Assembly (NCBI GenBank): GCA_016788315.1 | Contig: JAEUSG010000561.1 | Coordinates: 1-33,827, forward strand | Direction of reading: 5' to 3' | Length of the DNA: 33,827 bases | Source of the DNA: Fibrobacterota bacterium | GTDB lineage: Bacteria > Fibrobacterota > OXYB2-FULL-49-7 > JAEUSG01 | In this document: piece after piece, positions 8,658 to 17,455 of the stretch | Numbering within the stretch: position 1 is the first letter of the stretch | How the letters are laid out: the number at the start of each line of letters is the position of its first letter | Program-made: the position numbers and the translations under genes | Notes under the pieces: generated by a model | The model's database searches: none | Seen by the model: the letters and a program-made list of their open reading frames with translations, nothing else | What the model was told of the DNA's origin: nothing

Positions 8658-10103
8658 ATGGATAATAAACTGATATTTGAGAAGTCGGTAGCCGGAAGAC
8701 GGGGCGTTTCACTCCCTTCTTTTGATGTGCCGGAAGTTGACAATTCAAAACTCTTTTCAAAAGCTTTGCTGCGTAAAGAGGCCGCCCGCCTTCCTGAGGT
8801 GCCGGAGTTTGAAGTTGTCCGACACTATACAAATCTGTCTTCGCTGAATTACCATATCGATAAGGGCATTTATCCTCTCGGTTCATGTACAATGAAGCAT
8901 AATCCGAAGGTGAATGAAAGAACGGCCTCTCTTCCTGGCTTTACAAATCTCCATCCGCTTGCTGATGACGCAGATTGCCAGGGTGCTCTTGAGCTCATCT
9001 ATAACCTTGAAACCTCGTTAGCTGAACTTTCAGGTATGGCTGCAGTTTCAAGTCAGCCGGTGGCCGGAGCGCATGGCGAACTTGCCGCCCTTATGGTAAT
9101 CAGAGCCTATCACGAGAAAAAAGGCAATGCCAGAAAATATGTCATCATCCCTGACTCCGCTCATGGAACCAATCCTGCATCCGTAATAAGAGCTGGATAT
9201 GAGACTATCGGCATAAAATCAAATGCAGACGGCATGATTGATGTTGAGGATCTTAAGAGTCATATGACCGAAGAGGTTGCGGCCATTATGATAACAAATC
9301 CTAACACCTTGGGCGTGTTCGAGCGCGATATTGCGGCCATTGCTGAAATTGTGCATGGCAAGGGCGGACTCCTTTATATGGATGGCGCCAACTTTAATGC
9401 TATGATGGGTCTTGTCAAACCGGGCGAAATCGGTTTCGATGTTCTCCATTTTAATCTGCATAAAACCTTTTCAACTCCTCACGGCGGTGGCGGCCCAGGA
9501 TCCGGTCCAATCGGTGTCGTTCCCTCTCTTGTCCCTTTCCTACCTGAACCGAGGGTTATTAAAGAGAACGGCAAATTCTCCCTTAAGACAGGTAACGCTG
9601 ATTCAATAGGCCGTGTTCATTCATTTTATGGTAACTTCCTGGTTATGGTCAGAGCCTATACATATATATTGATGCTTGGCCGTGACGGATTGCGTGAAGC
9701 CACCGAAATGGCAATTATAAACGCCAATTATCTATTAAGCCGACTTAAGGATAAATTCCAGCTCGCTTATGACAGGCCGGTTTTGCATGAGTTCGTACTT
9801 ACGGGCACCTCTTTTAAGGCTTCCGGGGTGAAAACCCTTGATTTGGCGAAGCGCCTTCTTGATTATGGTTTCTATGCCCCAACCATCTATTTCCCGTTAA
9901 TTGTTCCGGAGGCCATAATGATTGAGCCGACCGAAACTGAGACTAAAGAGGAGCTGGATAGATTGGCGGATGGCCTACTTACTATATTAAAGGAGATTGA
10001 AGAGAACCCTGAATTGGTAAAAGAGGCACCTCATAATACTCCAGTAAGACGTCTGGATGAGGTAAAAGCGGCAAAAGATCTCGATATTCGGCATAAATTT
10101 TAA
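8658..10103 (+). CDS. gcvPB: Glycine dehydrogenase (decarboxylating), subunit 2
   Basis: GcvPB is the catalytic half of the split P protein and holds the PLP cofactor. The 481-residue protein shows GIYPLGSCTMKHNP near residue 75, the PDSAHGTNPAS and ITNPNTLGVFE cofactor-pocket stretches, and HFNLHKTFSTPHGGGGPG, in which Lys269 is the expected Schiff-base lysine. With GcvPA it would form the heterotetrameric P protein. The gcvH-gcvPA-gcvPB order is common, but the aminomethyltransferase gene gcvT is not in this window and must be elsewhere if the pathway works. The stop codon overlaps an ATG (TAATG) that opens only a 19-codon frame before the yceD region. Confidence 0.97.
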   Translation: MDNKLIFEKSVAGRRGVSLPSFDVPEVDNSKLFSKALLRKEAARLPEVPEFEVVRHYTNLSSLNYHIDKGIYPLGSCTMKHNPKVNERTASLPGFTNLHPLADDADCQGALELIYNLETSLAELSGMAAVSSQPVAGAHGELAALMVIRAYHEKKGNARKYVIIPDSAHGTNPASVIRAGYETIGIKSNADGMIDVEDLKSHMTEEVAAIMITNPNTLGVFERDIAAIAEIVHGKGGLLYMDGANFNAMMGLVKPGEIGFDVLHFNLHKTFSTPHGGGGPGSGPIGVVPSLVPFLPEPRVIKENGKFSLKTGNADSIGRVHSFYGNFLVMVRAYTYILMLGRDGLREATEMAIINANYLLSRLKDKFQLAYDRPVLHEFVLTGTSFKASGVKTLDLAKRLLDYGFYAPTIYFPLIVPEAIMIEPTETETKEELDRLADGLLTILKEIEENPELVKEAPHNTPVRRLDEVKAAKDLDIRHKF

Positions 10104-10130
10104 TGAATTGGCACTTTAAAGATGTTACAG

Positions 10131-10160
10131 TTGACTCTCTTTTCCATGAAAAAGTATCTT
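10131..10160 (+). promoter_or_regulatory. Candidate sigma-70-type promoter for the yceD-rpmF-plsX-fab cluster
   Basis: TTGACT (10131-10136) and TATCTT (10155-10160) are separated by 18 bases, close to the standard -35/-10 arrangement. It lies in the only sizeable gap (64 bases) between the gcv genes and the ribosomal/fatty acid cluster. Transcription would start around 10166-10167, very near the TTG codons used for yceD, which makes the position slightly awkward. Pattern-based call only. Confidence 0.45.
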
Positions 10161-10167
10161 AAGGCAC

Positions 10168-10680
10168 TTGAATTTGAATATTGATATACGCTCTTTGGAA
10201 CCTGGCGACAATCAGATGAGCCTCCCTATACCAAAGGAGGAGATTGACGCCTCTATAGCAAAGCTTGCCTCGGACGGCAATCTTGAACTCGCCATTTTCC
10301 ACAGTGATGTGGAATCCACAGTGGTAGCCGATTTGACTGCCTCGGTGGAGCTTTCGTGTGCCAGATGCCTATGTGAGTTTGAGATGGAGATAACCTCTCA
10401 GTTCACCGTTGCCTTACGAAAGGGGAAGCCTGGGACAATATCTGAGGATTCAGATGTGCCGGTCATTTTCTATGATGCGGCTGAGGGGCTTGCTGATATT
10501 ACTGCCGTAGTGGCAGATGAAATCGGGGTAAATATTCCCATGCAGACCGTCTGTGACGATGACTGCAAGGGGTTATGTGTAAAATGCGGCGCGGATCTGA
10601 ATGAAGAGACGTGCAACTGTGAAAAAGAAGCTGCAAATCCCGTTTGGGATAAATTGAAGAAACTTAATAAGGAGTCATAA
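10168..10680 (+). CDS. yceD: YceD family (DUF177) metal-binding protein
   Basis: YceD-family proteins sit directly before rpmF in very many bacteria and have been linked to 23S rRNA accumulation in some of them. The 170-residue product has the family's central Cys cluster ELSCARCLCEFE (Cys64, Cys67, Cys69) and a C-terminal Cys-rich knuckle of the type CKGLCVKCGADLNEETCNC, which could bind zinc. No ATG is available: the frame opens at TTG 10168, or at a second TTG at 10174, which sits at a better distance from AAGG. The start is therefore uncertain by two codons. The stop is 2 bases before rpmF. Confidence 0.9.
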   Translation: MNLNIDIRSLEPGDNQMSLPIPKEEIDASIAKLASDGNLELAIFHSDVESTVVADLTASVELSCARCLCEFEMEITSQFTVALRKGKPGTISEDSDVPVIFYDAAEGLADITAVVADEIGVNIPMQTVCDDDCKGLCVKCGADLNEETCNCEKEAANPVWDKLKKLNKES

Positions 10681-10682
10681 AA

Positions 10683-10865
10683 ATGGCCGTACCAAAACGA
10701 AGACACTCAAAATCACGTCGCGATAAAAGACGTGCTAACTGGAAAATGAAGAACGTACCTGTAACAAAGTGCGGTCACTGCTCTTCACCGATTATCCCTC
10801 ACCGTATTTGCGGCAAGTGCGGATATTACGGCGGTGTAGAAGTTCTTAAAGTGGATCAGGAGTAA
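10683..10865 (+). CDS. rpmF: 50S ribosomal protein L32
   Basis: This is the 60-residue bL32 protein of the large ribosomal subunit. It starts with the typical MAVPKRRHSKSRRDKRR basic tail and has four cysteines in two CxxC pairs (Cys30/Cys33 and Cys43/Cys46), so it is the zinc-binding form. bL32 can exist as zinc-free copies in zinc-limited cells; none is seen here. The gene follows yceD closely with an AAGGAG ribosome binding site inside the end of yceD, and plsX begins 10 bases downstream, giving the conserved yceD-rpmF-plsX order. Confidence 0.98.
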   Translation: MAVPKRRHSKSRRDKRRANWKMKNVPVTKCGHCSSPIIPHRICGKCGYYGGVEVLKVDQE

Positions 10866-10875
10866 TTTTTTCTAT

Positions 10876-11865
10876 ATGATCCGCGTCGCTTTGGATGCGC
10901 TTGGTGCCGATAAGGCCCCTGTTCCCGAGGTCGAAGGCGCCATAATGGCTCTTCGAAATAATCCGGAACTAGAAGTAATCTTTGTCGGAAAAAAAGATGT
11001 TATCGAGTCCGCTCTCAGTCAGCACGATACTGCTGGTTTAAAATACAGTATTCATCATTGCACTGAGGTGGTTGAAATGGGCGATAAGCCCGGTGTAGCT
11101 CTTAAGACAAAAAGAGATTCAAGTCTGGTCCAGTGTGTTGAACTCCAGAAAAAGGGTTTAGCCGATGCATCGGTCAGTGCCGGAAACACAGGTGCCTTTA
11201 TGGGTGCCGCCCTTTTCGGTCTCGGCAGAATTGAATGTGTTTGCCGTCCGGCAATTGCGATAGCAGTTCCAACAGCTACGGGGCAGACGCTCATGCTTGA
11301 TATGGGGGCAAATGCAGATTGCCGTCCGCAGCATCTTTTTGAATTTGCCCGTATGGGACAGATTTACGTTGAGCAGATGTGGAATATTCAGAATCCTAAA
11401 GTAGGTCTTCTTTCAGTGGGCGAAGAGTCCACTAAAGGCAACGAGGCCGTTGTAGCCTGTCATCAGCTGCTGCAGAATTCCAATATGAATTTTGTCGGTA
11501 ATGTTGAAGGTAATGATATTCTTTTTGGAAAATCCGATGTTATTACATGCGATGGTTTTGTAGGTAATGTAATTCTTAAGTTTTACGAATCGGTTCCAAA
11601 ACTTCTTAAGTCAACTCTCGGCGATCTTCTTCGCAACGAAAAAGCAAAAGGGTTCCTTGAAAAGTTTAATAAAGAGTCCTATGGCGGAGCGGAACTTTTA
11701 GGTGTAAATGGTGTTATAATAGTTTCTCACGGAAGCTCAACACCTGTTTCTATAAAAAATGCGCTTGATAAAGCCTGTAAAATGGTTTCAACAAAAGTAA
11801 ATGATGTAATTAAAACCGTTATGACGGCAGAGTCGGCAAACCAAACAAATTCCTGTGAAGCTTAA
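10876..11865 (+). CDS. plsX: Phosphate acyltransferase PlsX
   Basis: PlsX converts acyl-ACP and phosphate to acyl-phosphate, the donor used by PlsY in the first step of phospholipid synthesis. The 329-residue length is normal. Typical motifs include VGKKDVI, KPGVALKTKRDSSL, SAGNTGAFMGAALFGLGRI, MLDMGANADCRP, LLSVGEESTKGNE and the C-terminal GAELLGVNGVIIVSHGSS. The N-terminal motif reads DALGADKAP instead of the usual DAMGGDxxP, a modest departure near the family's conserved entry loop. The stop codon abuts the fabH ATG (TAA directly followed by ATG), so the two are probably coupled. Confidence 0.96.
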   Translation: MIRVALDALGADKAPVPEVEGAIMALRNNPELEVIFVGKKDVIESALSQHDTAGLKYSIHHCTEVVEMGDKPGVALKTKRDSSLVQCVELQKKGLADASVSAGNTGAFMGAALFGLGRIECVCRPAIAIAVPTATGQTLMLDMGANADCRPQHLFEFARMGQIYVEQMWNIQNPKVGLLSVGEESTKGNEAVVACHQLLQNSNMNFVGNVEGNDILFGKSDVITCDGFVGNVILKFYESVPKLLKSTLGDLLRNEKAKGFLEKFNKESYGGAELLGVNGVIIVSHGSSTPVSIKNALDKACKMVSTKVNDVIKTVMTAESANQTNSCEA

Positions 11866-12870
11866 ATGACAAAAATACACGCAAAATTTGATGGTGTGGG
11901 AAAATCGCTTCCCGAAAAAATTCTGACAAACGCAGATCTCGAAAAGATGGTCGACACTACCGACGAGTGGATTACCACCCGAACCGGCGTTAAGGAGAGG
12001 CGCATATTGTCTCCGGGCGAAAGTATCAACGACCATTGCGTAAAAGCTGCAAAAGAGGCCATCGAAAAATCGAAATGCGATCCGGACGAGATTGACCTAA
12101 TCATAAACTGCACTTTTACGTCAGATTATGTTCTTCCTTCCGGTGCCTGTATAATTCAGGATAAACTTGGCTTTTCAAGAAATGTACCTGCGTTCGATTT
12201 GGCTGCTGCCTGCTCCGGTTTTATGTATGGTGTGGAAACGGCAAACAGCTTTCTTTCAACTGGCAATTACCGCAAAATTCTTGTTATAGGTGCCGATGCT
12301 CTTTCTCCATTCACAAACTGGAAGGATCGCGCAAGCTGTGTTCTTTTCGGTGATGGTGCCGGTGCAGCAGTTCTTTCCGGAACAGAAGATCCAAACGAAG
12401 GAGTTCTTTCCTCCGATCTCGGCGCAGCAGGTAAGCACAACCGCATATTAATGGTTGAGGGCGGCGGTTCCGCAATGCACGGAACAGCACTAATGAATGA
12501 CGCTTCGCTTGAATCAAAGTATTACATAACAATGGAAGGCAACACTCTGTTCAAGATTGTTACCCGTATTGTTGCTGATTCTGTAAACAGGGCTATTGAA
12601 AAGGCAGGACTTACTGCTGCTGAAATTGATTTCCTCGTTCCTCACCAGGCCAATACAAGAATTATCGACTTTGTAGCAGAAAAGCTCGGACTTCCACGTG
12701 AAAAATGTGCAGTTACAATACATAAATATGGCAACAACTCAGCCGCCTCAATTCCAATTGCTCTTTACGACAGTCTCGAAGAGGGCAAAATTAAGAAGGG
12801 CGATAAAATTGTAATGACCGGTTTCGGAGGCGGACTTACATACGCTTCGCTGGTTGTAAAGTGGGGATAA
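11866..12870 (+). CDS. fabH: 3-oxoacyl-ACP synthase III
   Basis: FabH starts fatty acid synthesis by condensing acetyl-CoA (or another acyl-CoA primer) with malonyl-ACP. The 334-residue protein carries the full catalytic triad: Cys116 in FDLAAACSGF, His260 in VPHQANTRI and Asn290 in HKYGNNSAAS. The N-terminal TTDEWITTRTGVKERR is also diagnostic. It begins directly at the plsX stop with no gap and is followed 11 bases later by fabD. Primer preference (straight or branched chain) cannot be read from the sequence with confidence. Confidence 0.97.
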   Translation: MTKIHAKFDGVGKSLPEKILTNADLEKMVDTTDEWITTRTGVKERRILSPGESINDHCVKAAKEAIEKSKCDPDEIDLIINCTFTSDYVLPSGACIIQDKLGFSRNVPAFDLAAACSGFMYGVETANSFLSTGNYRKILVIGADALSPFTNWKDRASCVLFGDGAGAAVLSGTEDPNEGVLSSDLGAAGKHNRILMVEGGGSAMHGTALMNDASLESKYYITMEGNTLFKIVTRIVADSVNRAIEKAGLTAAEIDFLVPHQANTRIIDFVAEKLGLPREKCAVTIHKYGNNSAASIPIALYDSLEEGKIKKGDKIVMTGFGGGLTYASLVVKWG

Positions 12871-12881
12871 TTTAAAAAGTT

Positions 12882-13802
12882 ATGGCAAAGTATTTCTTTT
12901 TTCCGGGTCAGGGTTCACAGGCGATAGGGATGGGCAAGGCTCTTTGCGAAGCTTCTTCCGAAGCCATGAACAGAGTAAACGAAGCTAATGATCTCTTAGG
13001 CTTTGATCTTAAGAAGATGATGTTTGAAGGTCCAGAAGATGATCTTAAAAAGACAGAGAATACTCAGCCAGCTCTTTTTGTTGTAAGCGCAATAGTATAT
13101 GAAGCTTTTGTAAGAGCAGGATTCGGCAAAGCAGATTTTGCAGCCGGCCACTCTCTTGGTGAATATTCCGCCCTTTCCGCTGCAGGTGCTTTTGATTTTG
13201 CAACAGGTGTAAAACTTGTACGCAAAAGAGGCGAGCTCATGTCAAAGGCCAAGGCGGGCGCAATGTCTGCTGTAATGGGCTGTGACAGAGCGGTAATAGA
13301 ACGTGTTTGCAGCGAGATATCAACTGCAGATTCAGTTGTAGTTCCTGCAAATTTCAACGGTCCGGATCAGATTGTAATATCGGGAAATGCCGAAGCTGTT
13401 GCTAAAGCGGGAGAGGCAATCAAGGCCGCCGGTGCAAAACGGGTTCTTCCTTTGGCAGTATCCGGTGCGTTTCATTCTCCTCTTATGAAAGATGCAGCTG
13501 AAGAGATGCGTGCAGTTCTTGCCGCAGCTGCAATAACCGATGCTAAGATTCCAGTGATTGCAAATGTTACAGCAGCACCGGTAACAAGCGCCGCAGAAAT
13601 CCGTGAGCTTCTTGTTAAACAGCTCTATTCTCCTGTCCGTTTCGTTGAGTCATTTGCTTCTGCAGCAGCGGGAACAGGTGTTGAGATGGGTTCCGGAAAA
13701 GTAGTTTGCGGTCTTATCAAGAAAATCAATGCGAACATTAACATGGTTTCAGCTCATACTCCTGAAGAGATTCAGGCAGCATGTGCTGTACTTGGAGCAT
13801 AA
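12882..13802 (+). CDS. fabD: Malonyl-CoA:ACP transacylase
   Basis: FabD moves malonyl groups from CoA to acyl carrier protein, feeding the elongation cycle. The 306-residue protein has the oxyanion-hole motif FPGQGSQ (residues 7-13), the nucleophile motif GHSLGEYSA with Ser91, and the catalytic histidine in AVSGAFHSPLM (His198). Its length is normal. It sits between fabH and fabG on the same strand; its stop is only 5 bases before the preferred fabG start. Confidence 0.97.
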   Translation: MAKYFFFPGQGSQAIGMGKALCEASSEAMNRVNEANDLLGFDLKKMMFEGPEDDLKKTENTQPALFVVSAIVYEAFVRAGFGKADFAAGHSLGEYSALSAAGAFDFATGVKLVRKRGELMSKAKAGAMSAVMGCDRAVIERVCSEISTADSVVVPANFNGPDQIVISGNAEAVAKAGEAIKAAGAKRVLPLAVSGAFHSPLMKDAAEEMRAVLAAAAITDAKIPVIANVTAAPVTSAAEIRELLVKQLYSPVRFVESFASAAAGTGVEMGSGKVVCGLIKKINANINMVSAHTPEEIQAACAVLGA

Positions 13803-13807
13803 ACATT

Positions 13808-14551
13808 ATGAAACTCAAAGAAAAAGTAGCCATTGTCACAGGTTCCGGCCGCGGAATAGGCCGTTCGATTGCAGAACGCCTCGCTTCTGAGGGGGCGACC
13901 CTTGTAATCTGCGATGTTGACGGCGACGGAGCAGTAAAAACTGCTTCTGAAATTGCAGCACAGTTTGGTGTAAAAACTTTAGGTATCAAAGTTGATGTCA
14001 CAAAGAGCGACGAGGTTGACGCTCTTGTAAAGCAGACTGTTGATACATTCGGCGGAATAAACATTCTTGTAAATAATGCAGGAATCACCCGCGACGGTCT
14101 TATGCTCCGTATGAAGGAAGAGGACTGGGATCTTGTTATTAATGTAAATCTCAAGAGCGCATTTCTCTGTACAAAAGCTGCAATCAGACATATCATGCGT
14201 TCCGATTACGGACGTGTTATCAACATAGCATCGGTTATCGGACTTATGGGTAATGCAGGCCAGGCCAATTATGCAGCAAGTAAAGGCGGTCTGATCTCTT
14301 TCACAAAAACAATAGCAAAAGAATTTGCTTCAAAGGGCGTTACAGCAAATGCCATCGCACCGGGATTTATTCAGACTGCAATGACAGACAAGTTAAAAGA
14401 TGAAGATAAAGCTAAAATGACAGAACTTATTCCCTTAAAGTCGCTCGGACAGCCTGGACAGGTTGCTGACGCTGTTGCATTCCTTGCATCACCGGACGCA
14501 GCTTACATAACAGGTCAGGTTCTTGCGGTTGACGGCGGAATGACAATGTAA
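13808..14551 (+). CDS. fabG: 3-oxoacyl-ACP reductase
   Basis: FabG is the NADPH-dependent short-chain dehydrogenase that reduces 3-oxoacyl-ACP. The ATG at 13808 gives a 247-residue product starting MKLKEKVAIVTGSGRGIGRS, the usual family start; an in-frame ATG at 13781 would lie inside fabD and add nine unconvincing residues. The cofactor motif TGSGRGIG is at 11-18, NNAG near 89-92, and the catalytic Ser142, Tyr155 and Lys159 (YAASK) are present. A TTGGAGC ribosome binding site lies in the end of fabD. A 50-base gap separates it from acpP. Confidence 0.97.
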   Translation: MKLKEKVAIVTGSGRGIGRSIAERLASEGATLVICDVDGDGAVKTASEIAAQFGVKTLGIKVDVTKSDEVDALVKQTVDTFGGINILVNNAGITRDGLMLRMKEEDWDLVINVNLKSAFLCTKAAIRHIMRSDYGRVINIASVIGLMGNAGQANYAASKGGLISFTKTIAKEFASKGVTANAIAPGFIQTAMTDKLKDEDKAKMTELIPLKSLGQPGQVADAVAFLASPDAAYITGQVLAVDGGMTM

Positions 14552-14601
14552 AGTATAAGAAGCAAGAAAACTATTTAACCTAATTTAACAGGAGGATTAT
14601 C

Positions 14602-14832
14602 ATGGAAGAACAGGTAAAAGCGATTGTAGCCGAGAAGCTTGGAGTAAACGGGGATCAGGTAAAACTTGAATCCAATTTCATCGACGACCTTGGTGCAGAC
14701 TCTCTCGACACAGTTGAACTTGTTATGGCTTTCGAAGAGAAATTCGGTATTGAGATTCCAGACGAAGATGCAGAAAAAATGAAGTCTGTATCTGACGCTA
14801 TCACATACCTCAAGGGCAAAGGTGTCAAATAA
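14602..14832 (+). CDS. acpP: Acyl carrier protein
   Basis: The 76-residue acidic protein carries growing acyl chains on a phosphopantetheine arm. The attachment serine is Ser34 in [15 protein letters not shown]. Family hallmarks [17 protein letters not shown] and the closing YLKGKG are also present. A strong AGGAGG ribosome binding site precedes the ATG, as expected for one of the most abundant cell proteins. fabF starts 3 bases after the stop, and the gene lies in the usual place between fabG and fabF. Confidence 0.98.
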   Translation: MEEQVKAIVAEKLGVNGDQVKLESNFIDDLGADSLDTVELVMAFEEKFGIEIPDEDAEKMKSVSDAITYLKGKGVK

Positions 14833-14835
14833 AGA

Positions 14836-16074
14836 ATGAGAAAAGTTGTTGTTACAGGAATAGGGGTGGTCTCGCCCTTAGGATCGAATGTACCCAAATT
14901 CTGGGCTGCCGCAAAAAACGGTGAGAGCGGAATTGGTGCTCTTACGCGGGTGGATCCTTCCAGATATGCAACTAAGATAGCAGGTGAAGTTCGTGATTTT
15001 AACGCTGAAGCTTTTATTCCTAAGAAAGAGGTAAGGCGTCTCGATTTATTCGTTCAATACGCAATCGGTGCAGCTGCTGAAGCTTGCGCAGACAGTGGAA
15101 TTGATTTTGAGAAAATCGACCCTGAGACTGTGGGATGTGTTATCGGTTCCGGCGTAGGCGGACTTAAAACTCTTGAAGAACAGTATGGTGCTCTTGTTGC
15201 CAAGGGTCCGGATCGTGTCAGTCCATTCTTCATTCCGATGATGATTGCTGATATGGCCGCAGGAATGGTTGCAATCAGGTTCCATGCAAAGGGACCGAAT
15301 TACGCTACTGTTTCCGCCTGTGCTTCAGGCGCTCATGCTATTGGAGAATCTCTCCGTCATATTCAGATGGGAGATTGCGAAGTCATGATTGCCGGAGGAT
15401 CTGAAGCTGCTATTACCGATTGCGGTATGGCTGGTTTCTGCAATATGAAGGCGATGTCCACAAGAAATGAGAATCCGACAAAAGCTTCCAGTCCATTTGA
15501 TATTAAGCGTGATGGCTTTGTTATGGGCGAAGGGGCAGGAATTGTCATTCTTGAATCTGAAGAACATGCTAAAAAGCGCGGTGCAAAAATTTATGCAGAA
15601 CTTGCTGGTGCAGGCATGAGTTGCGATGCTCATCATATAACAGCTCCTATGGAGACTGGTGAAGGTGCAGCAAATGCAATGAAGCGTGCTCTTAAGAGTG
15701 CCGGTATGAATCCGACAGACATTGATTATATCAATGCACATGGAACATCCACACCTCTTAACGATCAGCAGGAAACCCGCGGCATGAAAGCTGTTTTCGG
15801 TGAACATGCTTATAAACTGAATATCAGTTCTACAAAGTCAATGATAGGTCACCTTCTTGGTGCGTCCGGTGCTGTTGAGTTTATAACTTCAGTACTGACT
15901 ATAAAAGAGGGTATCATTACGCCTACCATTAATTATGAAGATCCTGATCCGGAGCTGGACTTGAACTACACACCCAACACTTCAGTTGAGCGTGACGTAA
16001 AAGCCGTATTGTCCAACTCATTCGGTTTCGGCGGTCATAATGCTTCGCTCGCTATACGTAAATATTTAGGGTAA
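14836..16074 (+). CDS. fabF: 3-oxoacyl-ACP synthase II
   Basis: FabF is the elongating condensing enzyme of type II fatty acid synthesis. The 412-residue protein has the Cys-His-His catalytic set: Cys162 in TVSACASGAHA, His302 in NAHGTSTPLND and His339 in SMIGHLLGASGA. It also shows the C-terminal SNSFGFGGHNASL loop. Length and order are typical. The stop codon TAA shares its last base with the ATG of rnc (TAATG), so rnc is probably translated by reinitiation. Confidence 0.97.
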   Translation: MRKVVVTGIGVVSPLGSNVPKFWAAAKNGESGIGALTRVDPSRYATKIAGEVRDFNAEAFIPKKEVRRLDLFVQYAIGAAAEACADSGIDFEKIDPETVGCVIGSGVGGLKTLEEQYGALVAKGPDRVSPFFIPMMIADMAAGMVAIRFHAKGPNYATVSACASGAHAIGESLRHIQMGDCEVMIAGGSEAAITDCGMAGFCNMKAMSTRNENPTKASSPFDIKRDGFVMGEGAGIVILESEEHAKKRGAKIYAELAGAGMSCDAHHITAPMETGEGAANAMKRALKSAGMNPTDIDYINAHGTSTPLNDQQETRGMKAVFGEHAYKLNISSTKSMIGHLLGASGAVEFITSVLTIKEGIITPTINYEDPDPELDLNYTPNTSVERDVKAVLSNSFGFGGHNASLAIRKYLG

Positions 16075-16847
16075 TGAAAATTAACCTATTTGGTAAAATC
16101 AAAGGCGCTCTTTCTCCGAAAAGGAGGAAGAGCGCTTCTTCTTTGCCGAATCGTGAACCAACTCCATTGGAGAAGCGTATCGGCTACTATTTCCGTTCTG
16201 CAGAGATTATGAATCATGCGCTTGCACACAGGTCACATGCGGTTTCTGAGAGCGACAATCTGCTTCTGTCAAATGAACGACTTGAATTTCTTGGTGATGC
16301 CCTTCTTGGTTTTGTAGCTGCTGATTATCTTTATCACAGATATAACAAAAAGCTCGAAGGTGAGTTGTCTCGCATAAAGTCAGTTATTATCAGCAGAAAA
16401 GCGCTTAAGACCGCGGCAGATAAGATAACACTGTCTGACAGTCTGCTGCTTTCAAAGGCGGAAGAAAAAACAGGCGGCAGAACAAGGTTTTCAATAAATT
16501 CAAATGCGTTCGAAGCATTAATTGCCGCTATCTACTTAGATGGTGGCTTTGCACCGGCTAAACTGTTTATTGAGCGCTTTGTGTTAGTCCATCTGGATGA
16601 ACTGCTTGCCGCAGACGAAATGATGAATTTTAAAAGCATATTGCTGGAAAAAGTTCAGGCGAAGGGCGATGATACTCCAAAGTATGTTGTAAAGCGCGAA
16701 AGCGGCCCTGATCATGACAAAAACTTTGAGATTGCAGTTGTCTTCGGATTTCGAGAGCGCGGATTCGGAACCGGCAAAACCAAAAAAGAGGCGGAACAGC
16801 TCGCTGCCAAAGACGCCCTGCAGAATAGTAAGAACTTCGAAGAATAG
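16074..16847 (+). CDS. rnc: Ribonuclease III
   Basis: RNase III cuts double-stranded RNA, notably in rRNA precursor processing. The 257-residue protein has the signature NERLEFLGDALL at about 67-78, with Glu71 and Asp75 among the metal-binding acidic residues, and a second acidic patch in NAFEALIAAIYLDGG. A double-stranded RNA-binding domain follows from about residue 185 (TPKYVVKRESGPDHDKNF, then TKKEAEQLAAKDAL). The N-terminal 30 residues are basic and somewhat longer than in many homologues. It is the last gene of the fab cluster and converges with the membrane-protein gene, with only 3 bases between stops. Confidence 0.96.
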   Translation: MKINLFGKIKGALSPKRRKSASSLPNREPTPLEKRIGYYFRSAEIMNHALAHRSHAVSESDNLLLSNERLEFLGDALLGFVAADYLYHRYNKKLEGELSRIKSVIISRKALKTAADKITLSDSLLLSKAEEKTGGRTRFSINSNAFEALIAAIYLDGGFAPAKLFIERFVLVHLDELLAADEMMNFKSILLEKVQAKGDDTPKYVVKRESGPDHDKNFEIAVVFGFRERGFGTGKTKKEAEQLAAKDALQNSKNFEE

Positions 16848-16850
16848 ATC

Positions 16851-17450
16851 CTATTTCCCGTAAACCAGTTTGCCGCCGATGTTGCCCAGGACTGTGTATA
16901 CAGCCATAGCTCCGTTAAGGAGTGAAAAGTATATAAGATAAGTCACGGAGATAGTTGTGGAAGTTGTACTAAAGCCGTGAAGTAAAAGGGCGCCGGTGCA
17001 AACAACAACGAGTAGCAGCGAAAGTTTAACCTTTATAGAAATCTGTAGATAGGGTCTTCCTCTGTATCTTTTCTTCCAGTCAATGACTCCCGTGAGAAAG
17101 GTTATTAGCCCGGCAATTAATGAAACAAATACCATCATGATTCCTGCTCTGTCAAAATTATGCCAAACAGGAATAAATGCAAGTTCAGTGATGAAGGCGA
17201 TTACAGACGCAATTATTGCAATTGGCATGGTCCCTATTGAGAAATGGGTAAGAATCGAATGGAGACGGAAGCGAAGTTGAGAACGTTTATTTTCGACAGC
17301 ATGAACTACTGGCAGAATGTGACCATTTGAAATAACAATCGCCATTACTGCTCCGCAAACAGGACAAACGGTGTAGCCATCTTTATCTCTATCAGCTAGA
17401 GAAAGCGTAAGATGACATACAGGGCAGTTGTAGGATCTATCGGTCGTCAT
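16851..17450 (-). CDS. Membrane protein with rubredoxin-like CPxC...CPxC head and four helices (DUF2231-like)
   Basis: From the ATG at 17450 the product has 199 residues. Residues 7-35 form a small metal knuckle, YNCPVCH...YTVCPVCG, with Cys9, Cys12, Cys29 and Cys32, resembling rubredoxin or a zinc ribbon. About four hydrophobic segments follow. The motif LHSILTHF before the first helix, and LTGVIDW and IKVKLSLLLVVV later, are mirrored in the membrane protein upstream of the acyl-CoA dehydrogenase (HSIMSHI, LTGWIT, IKTVLSFLLFIVV), so the two are paralogues. An ATG at 17459 overlaps the upstream stop (ATGA); the ATG at 17450 is preferred because it mirrors the preceding junction. Possible role: passing electrons from the dehydrogenase to the membrane; this is inference. 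Confidence 0.7.
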   Translation of the reverse strand: MTTDRSYNCPVCHLTLSLADRDKDGYTVCPVCGAVMAIVISNGHILPVVHAVENKRSQLRFRLHSILTHFSIGTMPIAIIASVIAFITELAFIPVWHNFDRAGIMMVFVSLIAGLITFLTGVIDWKKRYRGRPYLQISIKVKLSLLLVVVCTGALLLHGFSTTSTTISVTYLIYFSLLNGAMAVYTVLGNIGGKLVYGK

Positions 17451-17455
17451 AAAAT

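Noticed and set aside
7246-9609. Several 60-150 codon frames on both strands within gcvPA and gcvPB
   Set aside because: They lie entirely inside well-supported genes, show no ribosome binding sites and no recognisable domains, so they are shadows.
13781-13807. Earlier ATG for fabG
   Set aside because: It lies inside fabD and adds nine residues not typical of FabG; the ATG at 13808 matches the family start.
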